Of a stretch of DNA of 21,514 nt, positions 1 to 6,789 are shown in pieces (positions within the stretch are counted from its first letter, which is position 1; each line of letters begins with the position of its first letter). Position numbers and translations under genes: made by a program. The stretch spans positions 1-21,514 of the forward strand of contig JAZNOM010000099.1 in assembly GCA_045580835.1 (NCBI GenBank), in the 5' to 3' direction. Under the pieces are notes generated by a model. It saw nothing but the letters and a program-made list of their open reading frames with translations, had not been told where the DNA came from and ran no database searches. The DNA is from UMGS902 sp045580835 (GTDB taxonomy: Bacteria > Bacillota > Clostridia > Oscillospirales > CAG-272).

Positions 1-673
1 TTATCTTTTCGGGAGAAACTACGCTTACCACAGAGCTTTTCTCTTTTGCTTCCTTGGCTATTACCTCTGCCGCCTCGTCTTTAAGGCGCGCGGTAACGGT
101 GGGACAATTCTGCTTTATAATCCCCGCCTTTTCCCATGCAATTTTTGAAAGTGAGTTGCCAAGAAGCTGCATGTGGTCAAACGCAATGCCGGTTATAAGC
201 GAAGCAAGCGGTTTTTCGATGATATTTGTCGAGTCAAATCTGCCGCCCATGCCAACCTCAAGTACAACGACGTCGACCTTTTTTCGCCTGAAAATCTCAA
301 AGCCAATCGCACTGATAAGCTCAAACTCGGTGGGTTTATCAGCCATTGCGTCTGCATGCGGCTTTACCGCGGCTGTTGCCGATGCAAGCATGTAGTTTGA
401 AACGGGCTTGCCGTTAATGGCAATGCGCTCGTTGAAGGTGCGAACGTAAGGCGAGGTAAAAGTGCCGACGGTGTAGCCTGCCGCCATAAGCACCGCCGTG
501 AGATATGCCGAGGTGCTTCCCTTGCCGTTTGTTCCGCCGATGTGTATGCACTTTAGTCCCTTTTCGGGATTGCCCATGCGGCGCGAAAGCTCCTCAATAC
601 GCGAAAGTCCGGGTATGCTACCGCGCCATGTGACCGAATGTATATATTCTAAAGCTTTTGTGTAGTTCATCAT
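1..673 (-). CDS. folC: Folylpolyglutamate synthase / dihydrofolate synthase, C-terminus cut by window edge
   Basis: This enzyme adds glutamate to (dihydro)folate using ATP in the cytoplasm, which traps folate in the cell. The first ~224 residues are visible and the rest lies beyond base 1. The reading shows the Mur-ligase-type P-loop GGTNGKGST (about residues 46-54), the family block TSPYVRTFNERIAING (about 73-88) and LEVGMGGRFDSTN (about 138-150). It is read from an ATG at 673 that overlaps the folT stop as ATGA. AAGGAG lies 5 nt upstream of this ATG and 8 nt upstream of a second ATG at 670, so either start is possible. Overlap with the folate transporter gene and the shared riboswitch fit a folate uptake and retention operon. 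The family call is firm; the partial state is simply the window edge. Confidence 0.95.
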   Translation of the reverse strand, partial: MMNYTKALEYIHSVTWRGSIPGLSRIEELSRRMGNPEKGLKCIHIGGTNGKGSTSAYLTAVLMAAGYTVGTFTSPYVRTFNERIAINGKPVSNYMLASATAAVKPHADAMADKPTEFELISAIGFEIFRRKKVDVVVLEVGMGGRFDSTNIIEKPLASLITGIAFDHMQLLGNSLSKIAWEKAGIIKQNCPTVTARLKDEAAEVIAKEAKEKSSVVSVVSPEKI

Positions 674-1164
674 AACAGCTCCTTGAGTCCGCGATGGTTA
701 AGACAAAAGCGGATAAGCATGTATTCAAGCGTACCGATAACCATATATGTTGGTATGCGAAGTAAAAGCACGGGTATCGGCGTAGCAAAATAAATATAAA
801 GACCTGCGGTTTTTATCACCACCGAGCCTACGGTGTGTGCCGTGGCAACCGAAAGCCAAAGCCTTGACTCCTTGACAAAACCGTGTTTACCGAAAGCTCC
901 TGCAAAAAAGCCTACCGTGACTGCACCAAGCGTGATAATCGGATTTATCGAATATCCAACCAAAAGGCAGCCGACAATGTCCGCCACCGTACCGCAAAGC
1001 GCTCCGCACAAGGGGCCGTACAGATAACCTGCCAGAATTATCGTCAGGTTTTCAAAACTGATTCTTATTGAATCGCCTACAGGAATTTGCAAATACTTGC
1101 CAAGAATTAAACTGATTGCCGCGAAAAGCGCAAGTCTTACTAAAATTTTCGTATTTAATTTCAT
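670..1164 (-). CDS. folT: Folate-specific ECF transporter S component
   Basis: This is a small integral membrane substrate-binding subunit of an energy-coupling factor importer, probably for folate. It would work with shared EcfA/EcfA'/EcfT subunits that are not in the window. The product is 164 aa and almost entirely hydrophobic, with about six membrane segments starting at ILVRLALFAAISLILGKYL. An ATG at 1164 is chosen because GGAG lies 8 nt upstream. The frame stays open to 1296, but that upstream part is the THF riboswitch and its expression platform, so the longer reading should be discarded. Folate specificity is inferred from the riboswitch and from the overlapping folC gene. S components are too diverse for sequence alone to settle the ligand. 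Confidence 0.88.
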   Translation of the reverse strand: MKLNTKILVRLALFAAISLILGKYLQIPVGDSIRISFENLTIILAGYLYGPLCGALCGTVADIVGCLLVGYSINPIITLGAVTVGFFAGAFGKHGFVKESRLWLSVATAHTVGSVVIKTAGLYIYFATPIPVLLLRIPTYMVIGTLEYMLIRFCLNHRGLKELL

Positions 1165-1167
1165 TTT

Positions 1168-1196
1168 GAAGTCTCCTATTTTAAAATAGAGCCTTC
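1168..1196 (-). promoter_or_regulatory. RBS-sequestering hairpin of the folT leader
   Basis: On the minus-strand RNA, GAAG/CUUC and CUC/GAG arms flank a perfect 14-bp palindrome, CTATTTTAAAATAG (1176-1189). The ribosome binding site AGGAG lies in the 3' arm. This is the likely expression platform of the THF riboswitch and would control translation of folT. The 3' end of the aptamer (UCCCG, 1213-1209) can alternatively pair with CGGGA (1199-1195), which shares two bases with the outer GAAG arm. That gives a plausible switch; it has not been folded computationally. Confidence 0.7.
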
Positions 1197-1205
1197 CCGT
1201 TGTTT

Positions 1206-1308
1206 CAGCGGGATGCGACATATGCACCGCGGCAAGCCTAAAATTTTGCCTTCGTCCGCCTTGCAACTCCCCGTCAAGACGGCACTTCACGCGCATATAT
1301 CTACTCTG
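1206..1308 (-). ncRNA. Tetrahydrofolate (THF) riboswitch aptamer
   Basis: The minus-strand RNA matches the THF riboswitch core in order: AGAGUAG, then GCGUGAAGUG, a stem-loop containing GGGGA, ACGAAGG, GCGGUG and GCAUCC near the 3' end. Pairings visible by eye are P1 CAG/CUG, P2 AUAUGC/GCAUAU, P3 CCGUC/GGCGG and P4 GGCAA/UUGCC. A loop-3 to 3'-strand pseudoknot GGGA/UCCC can also form. It sits about 40 nt upstream of the folT start, which is the classic location for this RNA. Ligand binding usually turns the gene off when reduced folate is plentiful. A covariance-model search for the THF family (Rfam RF01831) would settle it. Confidence 0.93.
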
Positions 1309-1313
1309 TGTGT

Positions 1314-1349
1314 AAAAAACGTCGGAACCTTTTAAGGAAAGGTTCCGAC
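1314..1349 (-). terminator. Rho-independent terminator of the galU-to-dnaC unit
   Basis: Read on the minus strand, GTCGGAACC and GGTTCCGAC (further extended by TTT/AAA pairing) form a strong stem, followed by G and six T residues. It is built from the end hairpin of the dispersed repeat at 1321-1455. It lies between the dnaC-like gene and the THF riboswitch and ends only about 6 nt before the aptamer. Confidence 0.8.
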
Positions 1350-1455
1350 ACCTCTAAACCTTTTTGTGAAAAATTATTAGCTTGTATCCATAGTTACTGA
1401 TTAAATACTTTTATAGTAGTTCTTTGGTTCTTTCTTCTTAAGAAAGAACACCATC
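1321..1455. repeat. Three-hairpin dispersed repeat, copy A
   Basis: This is one of three copies in the window (others at 9583-9688 and 18449-18582), all in the same plus-strand orientation. The order is an end hairpin with arms GTCGGAACC/GGTTCCGAC, a conserved ACACCTCTAAACCTTTTT-like stretch, a degraded palindrome related to TGTAGCCATGGCTACA (here 1383-1397), then TTCTTTGGTTCTTTCTTC followed by AGAAAGAAC as a second stem. It contains no open frame. It starts about 30 nt after the dnaC-like stop codon, so it is likely transcribed as a 3' untranslated region. Confidence 0.85.
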
Positions 1456-1478
1456 GTTTCCATAGTTTCCATCGTTTC
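1452..1478. repeat. Three tandem 9-mers CATCGTTTC/CATAGTTTC/CATCGTTTC
   Basis: Three adjacent 9-bp units, the middle one differing by one base, lie between the dispersed repeat and the dnaC-like stop codon. No function is visible. It is probably a small slippage-type duplication. Confidence 0.6.
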
Positions 1479-1483
1479 CCCCG

Positions 1484-2425
1484 TCACTTCTCAAATCTCA
1501 CGTCATTGCCGCAAAATACGAGAGGTGTATATACTCCGAGAAGTCGGCTGAAAATTCGCTCGCCGTATCGCTCGGAAAGGTCACGTGCATCTAAATTTGT
1601 GCTGACTACCGTGGGCAGTCCCTTGCAAATACGCGTGTCGATAACGTTGTAAATAAACGACTCGGTGAAAGCGCTCGCGCCCTCTGTGCCAAGGTCGTCA
1701 ATGATAAGCAATTCGGCAGAAAAATATCTGTCGGTATCGCCCTCTCCTCTGAACTTGGCTCTCTCAAAGTCCGAAACCATGTTAAGTGCCGAGGTGTAAA
1801 GCACGTCGTAGCCGCGGTCAATAACCGTCTTTGCAAGTGCGCTTGAAAGATGCGTTTTGCCAAGTCCAGTACCGCCCATGAAAAGCAGCGAGCCGCTTTT
1901 AGCAGTGAAGCTTTCGGCGTACGAGCGAATTATGTCAAAATTCTGCTGCATTCGTGCGCGGTCTTCGCCCTTAAAATAATCAAGAGAGTAGTTATCAAAA
2001 CTCTGCTTGAATATAAGCGCGCCCAGTCCGCTTGTTTCATATCCCTTAAGCACGAGTGCGCGCTTGAAGCAATCGCACATTTTGCTCTCGACAAAGCCAA
2101 GGTCTTTGCACTTTTCGCAATCGTATTTCACATCGCTGTAATCGGCAGGATAACCTGCCGCCTCAAGTAGTTTTGCCCTTGCCTCGCGCAGATATTCGGT
2201 ATCTCTTTTTATACTCGCCATGCGCTTTTCAAGCTCGTCTTTACCGCCGAGTGCCGCGCCGAAAATACGCGATGCCGTAGCCGCAAGTGCCGCGTCTATC
2301 TCTCCGACACCCTCAACACGTGCCGCAAGCGCCGCCGCTCTCCCCTCTGCCTCGGCTATTTTATCGAGATGCTTTTTCTCAAAAGCCTCGCGAAGCTCAT
2401 AATAGTTTTTCGTGTTAAAACTCAT
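1484..2425 (-). CDS. DnaC/DnaI-like AAA+ helicase loader
   Basis: This is a 313-aa ATPase of the DnaC/DnaI helicase-loader type, expected to load the replicative helicase at origins or restart forks. A charged helical N-terminus (about 1-95) precedes a Cys4 zinc-binding motif, C103-x2-C106-x10-C117-x-C119. The AAA+ core has Walker A GGTGLGKT (184-191), Walker B LLIIDD (239-244) and a sensor I-like STN (275-277), with C-terminal arginines (R290, R294) as finger candidates. GGAG lies 6 nt upstream of the ATG at 2425. The start overlaps the stop of the DnaD-domain gene as ATGA, so the two products are translationally coupled, as expected for partners in a primosome. IstB transposition ATPases are related, but there is no transposase here and the zinc motif plus DnaD neighbour favour replication. 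Confidence 0.9.
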   Translation of the reverse strand: MSFNTKNYYELREAFEKKHLDKIAEAEGRAAALAARVEGVGEIDAALAATASRIFGAALGGKDELEKRMASIKRDTEYLREARAKLLEAAGYPADYSDVKYDCEKCKDLGFVESKMCDCFKRALVLKGYETSGLGALIFKQSFDNYSLDYFKGEDRARMQQNFDIIRSYAESFTAKSGSLLFMGGTGLGKTHLSSALAKTVIDRGYDVLYTSALNMVSDFERAKFRGEGDTDRYFSAELLIIDDLGTEGASAFTESFIYNVIDTRICKGLPTVVSTNLDARDLSERYGERIFSRLLGVYTPLVFCGNDVRFEK

Positions 2426-3405
2426 TTTTTATCTCCGTTGTAGGAACGTTCAAGCGCCTTTGAAAGCGCATCGTCAACATTAAAGCTACGCGCGGTGGCT
2501 GTGCCGGCGCGTGTAGTTTTAGGTGAAGGCTTTGCTGTCTGTTTTGCAATGTCAGACGGCTTTTTGATTCCGTCTGCGTGCCAGTTTTCAAGAATTTTGT
2601 TTATGTAGCTGAAAGAAGCCTTGCCGGTGTTGTTAACGGTTATCTCATACGCCTCTTTTAACATATCGTCACTGACCTTAAACTCGTCAAACCACTTTGC
2701 AAGAAACTCCATTTCTTTTTTACTGAAATCTCTTGCACCCATTCCAAACATTGAGCGCACTCTGCCCGCCCTGCCGTCAAACTTTTCAAGCCACTGCAGT
2801 TTTTCTTCGAGTGCCGCCGCTGTATCAATTCCGTCTTCAATATAATTGCTTGCCACCTTGATAAGATAACGGAGCGGCTTTTCGCGCCTTTTTACAAAAT
2901 ATCCGATAAGCGCGAGTATATACTCGGTTGAAAGCATGAGATTTGAATAAAGGTCGGCAACAACCTCGATATCCTTGGTGTTGAAAATCCAGCCCGCGGT
3001 CTGCTGTGCCATATCAATAAGCGCCTTAAACTCGCCGTTTTCATTGGCAATCTCGCAAAGCTCGCTTGCAGTAAACGACACATTCGTCTTTTCGGGCAAA
3101 GCTCTGCGGCGAACCGTATTTTGAGACTCTTCCTTCTTTTCGGGCACACTCACGCTCTCTTTTACCGTCTTGCTCTTTTTGAGTACGCCTGCACCGCACC
3201 AAAACTTAATCGAAGATTTAACTTCCGCTTCGCTTATACCAAGCTCCTTTGCGGCACTTGCACCGTCAAGCACACTGCCGTCACTCTCAACGCCTGCCGC
3301 ATAGATAAGCACACGCAAATCATTTGCATCAGCATCAGCCAGTGCCGCTATGCACGAGCGCGGCAAAGAAAGAGTGCTTTCTCCTTTTTTGAAATTTAAT
3401 TTCAT
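2422..3405 (-). CDS. DnaD-domain replication initiation protein
   Basis: This 327-aa protein resembles the DnaD/DnaB primosome proteins of Firmicutes, which bind and remodel DNA and help load the replicative helicase. Residues about 1-75 look like a winged-helix region. A variable charged linker follows to about 105. Two helical DnaD-like (DDBH2) units follow, and the second ends in SFSYINKILENW, which fits the family YxxxIxxxW motif. The tail is basic and low in complexity. The ATG at 3405 directly abuts the rex stop codon, and GAGG from the end of rex serves as the ribosome binding site. It overlaps the helicase-loader gene downstream. I do not assign a gene symbol because clostridial members are not clear DnaD or DnaB orthologues. 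Confidence 0.9.
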   Translation of the reverse strand: MKLNFKKGESTLSLPRSCIAALADADANDLRVLIYAAGVESDGSVLDGASAAKELGISEAEVKSSIKFWCGAGVLKKSKTVKESVSVPEKKEESQNTVRRRALPEKTNVSFTASELCEIANENGEFKALIDMAQQTAGWIFNTKDIEVVADLYSNLMLSTEYILALIGYFVKRREKPLRYLIKVASNYIEDGIDTAAALEEKLQWLEKFDGRAGRVRSMFGMGARDFSKKEMEFLAKWFDEFKVSDDMLKEAYEITVNNTGKASFSYINKILENWHADGIKKPSDIAKQTAKPSPKTTRAGTATARSFNVDDALSKALERSYNGDKK

Positions 3406-4059
3406 TTATTTTTCCTCATCGCTGCTGTTAATTCGGTAGGTAAGCTGCATCAGCGAGTCGCCGATATGTACGTTCTGCACCACGGTGCCAAGCTCCTCAA
3501 AATCAAGCTCAACATTGGTAAAGTTCCATATGCCCTTGATGCCGAGTGCCGCAAGCCGCTCCGCCGTGTCCTTTGCGTACGCGCGCGGAAGGGTGAGTAC
3601 GGCTATGTCGATATTATTAGTCTTGATATATTCGTCAAGCTCCGATATATCGTGAATGGCAAGTGAGCCGTATTCCTTGCCGATAAGCGCCTTTGAGTTG
3701 TCAAAAAGTGCGGTAATAGTAACGCCGCGCTTTGTAAACATCGGGCTGCCGACAAGTGCAAGTCCGAGATGTCCCGCGCCGATAATAACCGCGCGGTATC
3801 CCTTGTCCACACCCAAAATCTCGCTGATTTTGGTGTAGAGATATTTTACGTTGTAGCCGTATCCCTGCTGACCGAAGCCGCCAAAGCAGTTGAGATCCTG
3901 TCTTATCTGGGATGCGGTAACATTCATCATTTTTGAAAGCTCACCCGAGGAAATTCTCATTCTGCCCGCCTCAAGCAACTCGCGAAGATAACGGAAATAT
4001 CTAGGAAGTCTTTTTATAACCGCCGAGGAAATTCTATAATTTGTATTCTTGTTTTCCAT
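3406..4059 (-). CDS. rex: Redox-sensing transcriptional repressor Rex
   Basis: Rex senses the NADH/NAD+ ratio and represses fermentation and energy genes when NADH is low. The 217-aa product has an N-terminal winged helix (about 10-80) with recognition region SSGELSKMMNVTASQIRQDL. A Rossmann NAD(H)-binding domain follows, with GAGHLG at 94-99 and an acidic residue at D120 at the end of the second strand. The C-terminal helix QLTYRI matches the domain-swapped dimer helix of the family. AAGGA lies about 8 nt before the ATG. A MITE-like repeat fills the gap to tsaD upstream. I found no full Rex operator (TTGTTAA-N4-TTAACAA type) in the window, so its targets lie elsewhere. Confidence 0.96.
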   Translation of the reverse strand: MENKNTNYRISSAVIKRLPRYFRYLRELLEAGRMRISSGELSKMMNVTASQIRQDLNCFGGFGQQGYGYNVKYLYTKISEILGVDKGYRAVIIGAGHLGLALVGSPMFTKRGVTITALFDNSKALIGKEYGSLAIHDISELDEYIKTNNIDIAVLTLPRAYAKDTAERLAALGIKGIWNFTNVELDFEELGTVVQNVHIGDSLMQLTYRINSSDEEK

Positions 4060-4080
4060 TGTTTTGTCCTTTCTTCAATT

Positions 4081-4194
4081 TGTCATGCTGAACGAAAGTG
4101 AAGCATCTGAAAATCTCGCATAGCGGGATTTTTCTAAATAGCACAAAGACTCGCCTACGGCGAGCAGATCCTTCGGCAATGCCTCAGGATGACA
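4081..4194. repeat. MITE-like palindromic intergenic element with TGTCAT ends
   Basis: This 114-bp element between tsaD and rex has imperfect inverted ends, TGTCATGCTGA on the left and the reverse complement of TGTCATCCTGA on the right. Inside are hairpins, including CTCGCC-TAC-GGCGAG and AATCTCGC/GCGGGATT. It has no coding capacity. The ends and layout match a TGTCAT-ended repeat style that I recall from many bacterial genomes, here found between two genes of one transcription unit. Only one copy is in the window. Confidence 0.75.
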
Positions 4195-4216
4195 CATAGA
4201 AAAAACCTTGATTATC

Positions 4217-5218
4217 CTACACCGCCGATGCGTTGAGGTCGGTACCGTCTTTTGCACCGTTCATATGCTCATAATAGCCTTGTGCTGCTATCATTGCCGC
4301 GTTGTCGCCACAAAGCGAAAGCGGCGGCAAGCAAAGGCGCGCTTTTTTCTTTTCGCAAACCGCGCTTGCAACAGCGCGCAAATGCGAGTTTGCACTAACT
4401 CCGCCTGCAAGCACCACGGTGTCAAGCTTTGTTAAATCAAGTGCCGCGGAAAGCTTTTTATAAAATCCGTCGGCAATTACTCCCGTAAACGATGCCGCAA
4501 GGTCGGCACGGTCAATCTCCTCACCCTTTTGGGATGCGGTATTGATGAGATTTAACGCCGCCGTCTTGAGTCCCGAAAACGAAAAATCAAGCGTGTCACC
4601 TGCAAGTGCGGGAGAGGGCAGTTTGTACGCTTTTTTGTTACCCTCATGCGCAAGCTCATCAAGTGCCGCACCGCCGGGATACGGTAAACCTATCACTCTG
4701 CCGATTTTGTCAAAAGCTTCGCCTGCCGCATCGTCGCGCGTTGAGCCGATTTCTTCAAACTCGGTATAGCTCTTTACAACATAAAACGAAGTATGCCCGC
4801 CCGAAAGCACAACGCCGAGGAACGGCGGCTTAAGGTCGGGATATTCAAGATATGCCGCCGCGATGTGACCTCTTACATGGTCAACACCGACAAGCGGAAT
4901 GTCATTTGCAAAAGCGAGTGACTTGCCAAAGTTTACTCCGACAAGCAATGCGCCGATAAGTCCGGGGCGCGCTGTAACCGCGCAAAGCCCAATGCCCGAA
5001 AGAGAGAGGTTTGCGACCTCGAGCGCCTCTCGCGTAATGCGCGAAACCGCCTCGATGTGTGCGCGGCCTGCAATTTCGGGCACAACACCGCCGTAAAGGC
5101 GGTGAATATCTATCTGCGATGCAATTATGTTGGCTAAAATGCGGCGTTTCCCCTCCGCCATTTCTACAACGGCGGCACTCGTTTCGTCACATGAGCTTTC
5201 AAGTCCTAAAATGTACAT
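4217..5218 (-). CDS. tsaD: tRNA N6-adenosine threonylcarbamoyltransferase TsaD
   Basis: TsaD transfers the threonylcarbamoyl group to A37 of ANN-decoding tRNAs (t6A), working with TsaB and TsaE. The 333-aa length is normal. Visible ASKHA-fold features are the N-terminal GLESSCDET, the metal-binding pair H114 and H118 in HVRGH, SGGHTS (139-144), SFSGLKTA, AGGVSAN (271-277) and the metal or nucleotide aspartate D305 in GDNAAM. It follows rimI by 3 nt. The partner genes tsaB and tsaE, often beside rimI and tsaD in Firmicutes, are not in this window. Confidence 0.97.
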   Translation of the reverse strand: MYILGLESSCDETSAAVVEMAEGKRRILANIIASQIDIHRLYGGVVPEIAGRAHIEAVSRITREALEVANLSLSGIGLCAVTARPGLIGALLVGVNFGKSLAFANDIPLVGVDHVRGHIAAAYLEYPDLKPPFLGVVLSGGHTSFYVVKSYTEFEEIGSTRDDAAGEAFDKIGRVIGLPYPGGAALDELAHEGNKKAYKLPSPALAGDTLDFSFSGLKTAALNLINTASQKGEEIDRADLAASFTGVIADGFYKKLSAALDLTKLDTVVLAGGVSANSHLRAVASAVCEKKKARLCLPPLSLCGDNAAMIAAQGYYEHMNGAKDGTDLNASAV

Positions 5219-5221
5219 GGT

Positions 5222-5659
5222 CTATAAATCCTTTTTGTAGAGGATTGCATCCTCTGTGGGTAATTTGTAATAATTCCTGCGAGTACCTATCTCGCTAAAT
5301 CCGCATGCAAGATAAAGCTTTCGCGCGGCATCATTGGAAGCGCGAACTTCAAGAAAAAGCGCATCGCTTTGCCCCTGCAAGGCATCAAAAAGCGCGCGGA
5401 GCAACGCTTTGCCAACGCCATTTTTACGAAAAGCACTTTCAACAGCAACCGTTAAAATATCGCTTTCGCGGTAGACGGTGTACGCGGCAACATAGCCTGC
5501 ACGCTCGCCGTCAAGCGTTGCAACAAGCAAAACCTTTTCGCCATCCGCAAGCATTTTTACAAAATCCTCGCGACTTTCGCCAAGTGTAAAGTTTTTCTTT
5601 TCAAGTGCCGCGATAAAATCAATATCGCTCTCTGCGGCGCGTCTTACCTCAATCTTCAT
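5222..5659 (-). CDS. rimI: RimI-like ribosomal protein S18-alanine N-acetyltransferase
   Basis: This is a GNAT-fold acetyltransferase of 145 aa that probably acetylates an N-terminal alanine, classically on ribosomal protein S18. The acetyl-CoA loop FRKNGVGKALL is visible, followed by FLEVRASNDAARKLYLACGF, the typical RimI C-terminal block. I chose the ATG at 5659; a TTG two codons upstream (5665) is the alternative. No good ribosome binding site is seen. The start lies inside the end of the phosphatase gene (11-nt overlap), which points to translational coupling. RimI next to tsaD is a conserved arrangement and supports the name. Confidence 0.9.
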   Translation of the reverse strand: MKIEVRRAAESDIDFIAALEKKNFTLGESREDFVKMLADGEKVLLVATLDGERAGYVAAYTVYRESDILTVAVESAFRKNGVGKALLRALFDALQGQSDALFLEVRASNDAARKLYLACGFSEIGTRRNYYKLPTEDAILYKKDL

Positions 5660-6146
5660 TTTCAAAAATGTACGGGAACACCGCTTTTATGCCGTCCTTG
5701 ATGTCCTCAAGGCAGGCGGTGTATCTTTCGAGGTCGCCGCCGTAGGGGTCCTGTATGTCGCCGAGCACACGGATTTTGCCCGCGTATTCGGGAAAGGCAA
5801 GCATAAGCGCCTCCGCGTGTGACGGAGAAATGGCAAATACGCCGTCGCAACGGTCAAAATCCTCGCGCGAAAACTGCATTGCGCGGTGGCGCCTGTACTC
5901 GTTTCTCCCCTCAGAGGGAATTCCTGCATTTTCAAGCGCTTTTGCCGCATTTTCGCTTATCGGCGCGCCAACCGCCGCCGCTATTCCGCGGCTGAATGCA
6001 AAGATTCCGTGCGGCGCACCGTAATGGTTGAGCAGTGCCTCTGCCATAGGGCTGCGGCAGGTATTGCCCGTGCACACAAAGCAGTAAACGCGGATGTCCT
6101 TTGTCCGCGCGTCCTTTATATGAAAAGTAATTTCTTCTGTCTGCAT
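5649..6146 (-). CDS. Low-molecular-weight phosphatase, YwlE-like (probable protein-arginine phosphatase)
   Basis: This cytoplasmic 165-aa phosphatase has the LMW-PTP fold. The active-site loop VCTGNTCRSPMAEALL carries the Cys nucleophile and Arg of the CX5R signature. The general-acid loop DPYGG lies near the C-terminus. In known family members, Thr after Asn in the loop (C-x-G-N-T-C-R) marks protein-arginine phosphatases such as YwlE, while Ile there marks tyrosine phosphatases; Thr is present here. That predicts removal of the phospho-arginine that marks proteins for ClpCP, but no McsB kinase is in view. The ATG at 6146 has GAGG 5 nt upstream. The N-terminus is about 20 residues longer than the core fold. 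Confidence 0.87.
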   Translation of the reverse strand: MQTEEITFHIKDARTKDIRVYCFVCTGNTCRSPMAEALLNHYGAPHGIFAFSRGIAAAVGAPISENAAKALENAGIPSEGRNEYRRHRAMQFSREDFDRCDGVFAISPSHAEALMLAFPEYAGKIRVLGDIQDPYGGDLERYTACLEDIKDGIKAVFPYIFENED

Positions 6147-6163
6147 AAAATCCTCGCGAGAAC

Positions 6164-6195
6164 GCAGGGGAACTTTTTATAAAAAGTTCCCCTGC
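6164..6195. repeat. Perfect 32-bp palindrome GCAGGGGAAC.../...GTTCCCCTGC
   Basis: Two 15-bp arms around a central AT form a perfect palindrome just upstream of the ywlE-like gene. It is transcribed within the galU-to-dnaC unit. It pairs up with the second hairpin at 6264-6295 as the two ends of a probable repeat unit that fills the gene-free stretch 6147-6300. Confidence 0.85.
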
Positions 6196-6263
6196 ATCCT
6201 TCAAAAATTTTCAAAAAGCAAATGGCTATAACATTCTACTTTTTATTAAAAGTTTTACGGGGG

Positions 6264-6295
6264 TGCAGGGGCGGTTTTTCAAAAACGCCCCTGCA
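6264..6295. repeat. Hairpin TGCAGGGGCG/CGCCCCTGCA
   Basis: A 10-bp GC-rich stem continues inward through TTTTT/AAAAA. It lies just after the dCMP deaminase stop codon (minus direction). Between it and the palindrome at 6164-6195 there is a smaller ACTTTT/AAAAGT stem (about 6238-6252) and an AT-rich spacer containing ATGGCTA. No gene or promoter is evident in 6147-6300. Confidence 0.8.
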
Positions 6296-6300
6296 TATTA

Positions 6301-6789
6301 TTAATATCCTAAAACACTGCCGAGGCTGTCATCGTTTTCAAGCCAATCGGCAACGCGAATCTTACGGTATGTTTCTTTAGTATCGCGGATAACCACCCAC
6401 TCAATACCTGCGTTTATAATCATGCGCTTGCACATCATGCAGTTTGATGTGTCGGGGAGAATTTCACCCGTGAGCGGTGCGGTGCAGCACATGTAAAGAG
6501 TCGAGCCGAGCATGTCGTTGCGCGAAGCGGCGATAATCGCATTAGCCTCCGAGTGAATGGAGCGGCAAAGCTCGTATCTCTCGCCGCGCGGAATACCAAG
6601 CTCCTCGCGATGGCAGGAAGCAAGGTCGGTGCAGTTTTTGCGACCGCGCGGTGCGCCGTTGTAGCCTGTAGAAACTATAACATCGTTTTTAACGATAATC
6701 GAACCGAAGCGGCGGCGAAGACATGTCGCACGCTCGGAAACCGTTTGTGCTATATCGAGGTAGTAGTTTTCTTTTGATACTCTTTCCAT
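6301..6789 (-). CDS. Deoxycytidylate (dCMP) deaminase family protein
   Basis: This is a zinc-dependent deaminase of 162 aa that probably converts dCMP to dUMP for dTTP synthesis. The zinc and catalytic residues are visible: HSE at H79/E81, and the second zinc pair C117 and C120 in NCMMCKR. The common Pro before the first Cys is Asn here. An insertion with extra Cys and His residues (C53, C59, H60, C75) between strand 2 and the HSE motif is typical of dCMP deaminases with a second zinc site. TGYNGAPRG also matches the family. Its ATG overlaps the galU stop by one base (TAATG), so translation is coupled. ComEB is the name used in Bacillus. Confidence 0.9.
   Translation of the reverse strand: MERVSKENYYLDIAQTVSERATCLRRRFGSIIVKNDVIVSTGYNGAPRGRKNCTDLASCHREELGIPRGERYELCRSIHSEANAIIAASRNDMLGSTLYMCCTAPLTGEILPDTSNCMMCKRMIINAGIEWVVIRDTKETYRKIRVADWLENDDSLGSVLGY

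Noticed and set aside
1165..1296. N-terminal extension of the folT product
   Set aside because: The DNA is the THF aptamer and expression platform, and the internal ATG at 1164 has a good ribosome binding site.
1484..2425. IstB transposition helper instead of a helicase loader
   Set aside because: There is no IstA transposase or IS end; the Cys4 motif and coupled DnaD-domain gene fit replication.
4075..4257. 60-codon minus-strand frame across the tsaD-rex gap
   Set aside because: It lies within the MITE-like repeat and the tsaD end, has no ribosome binding site and no family features.
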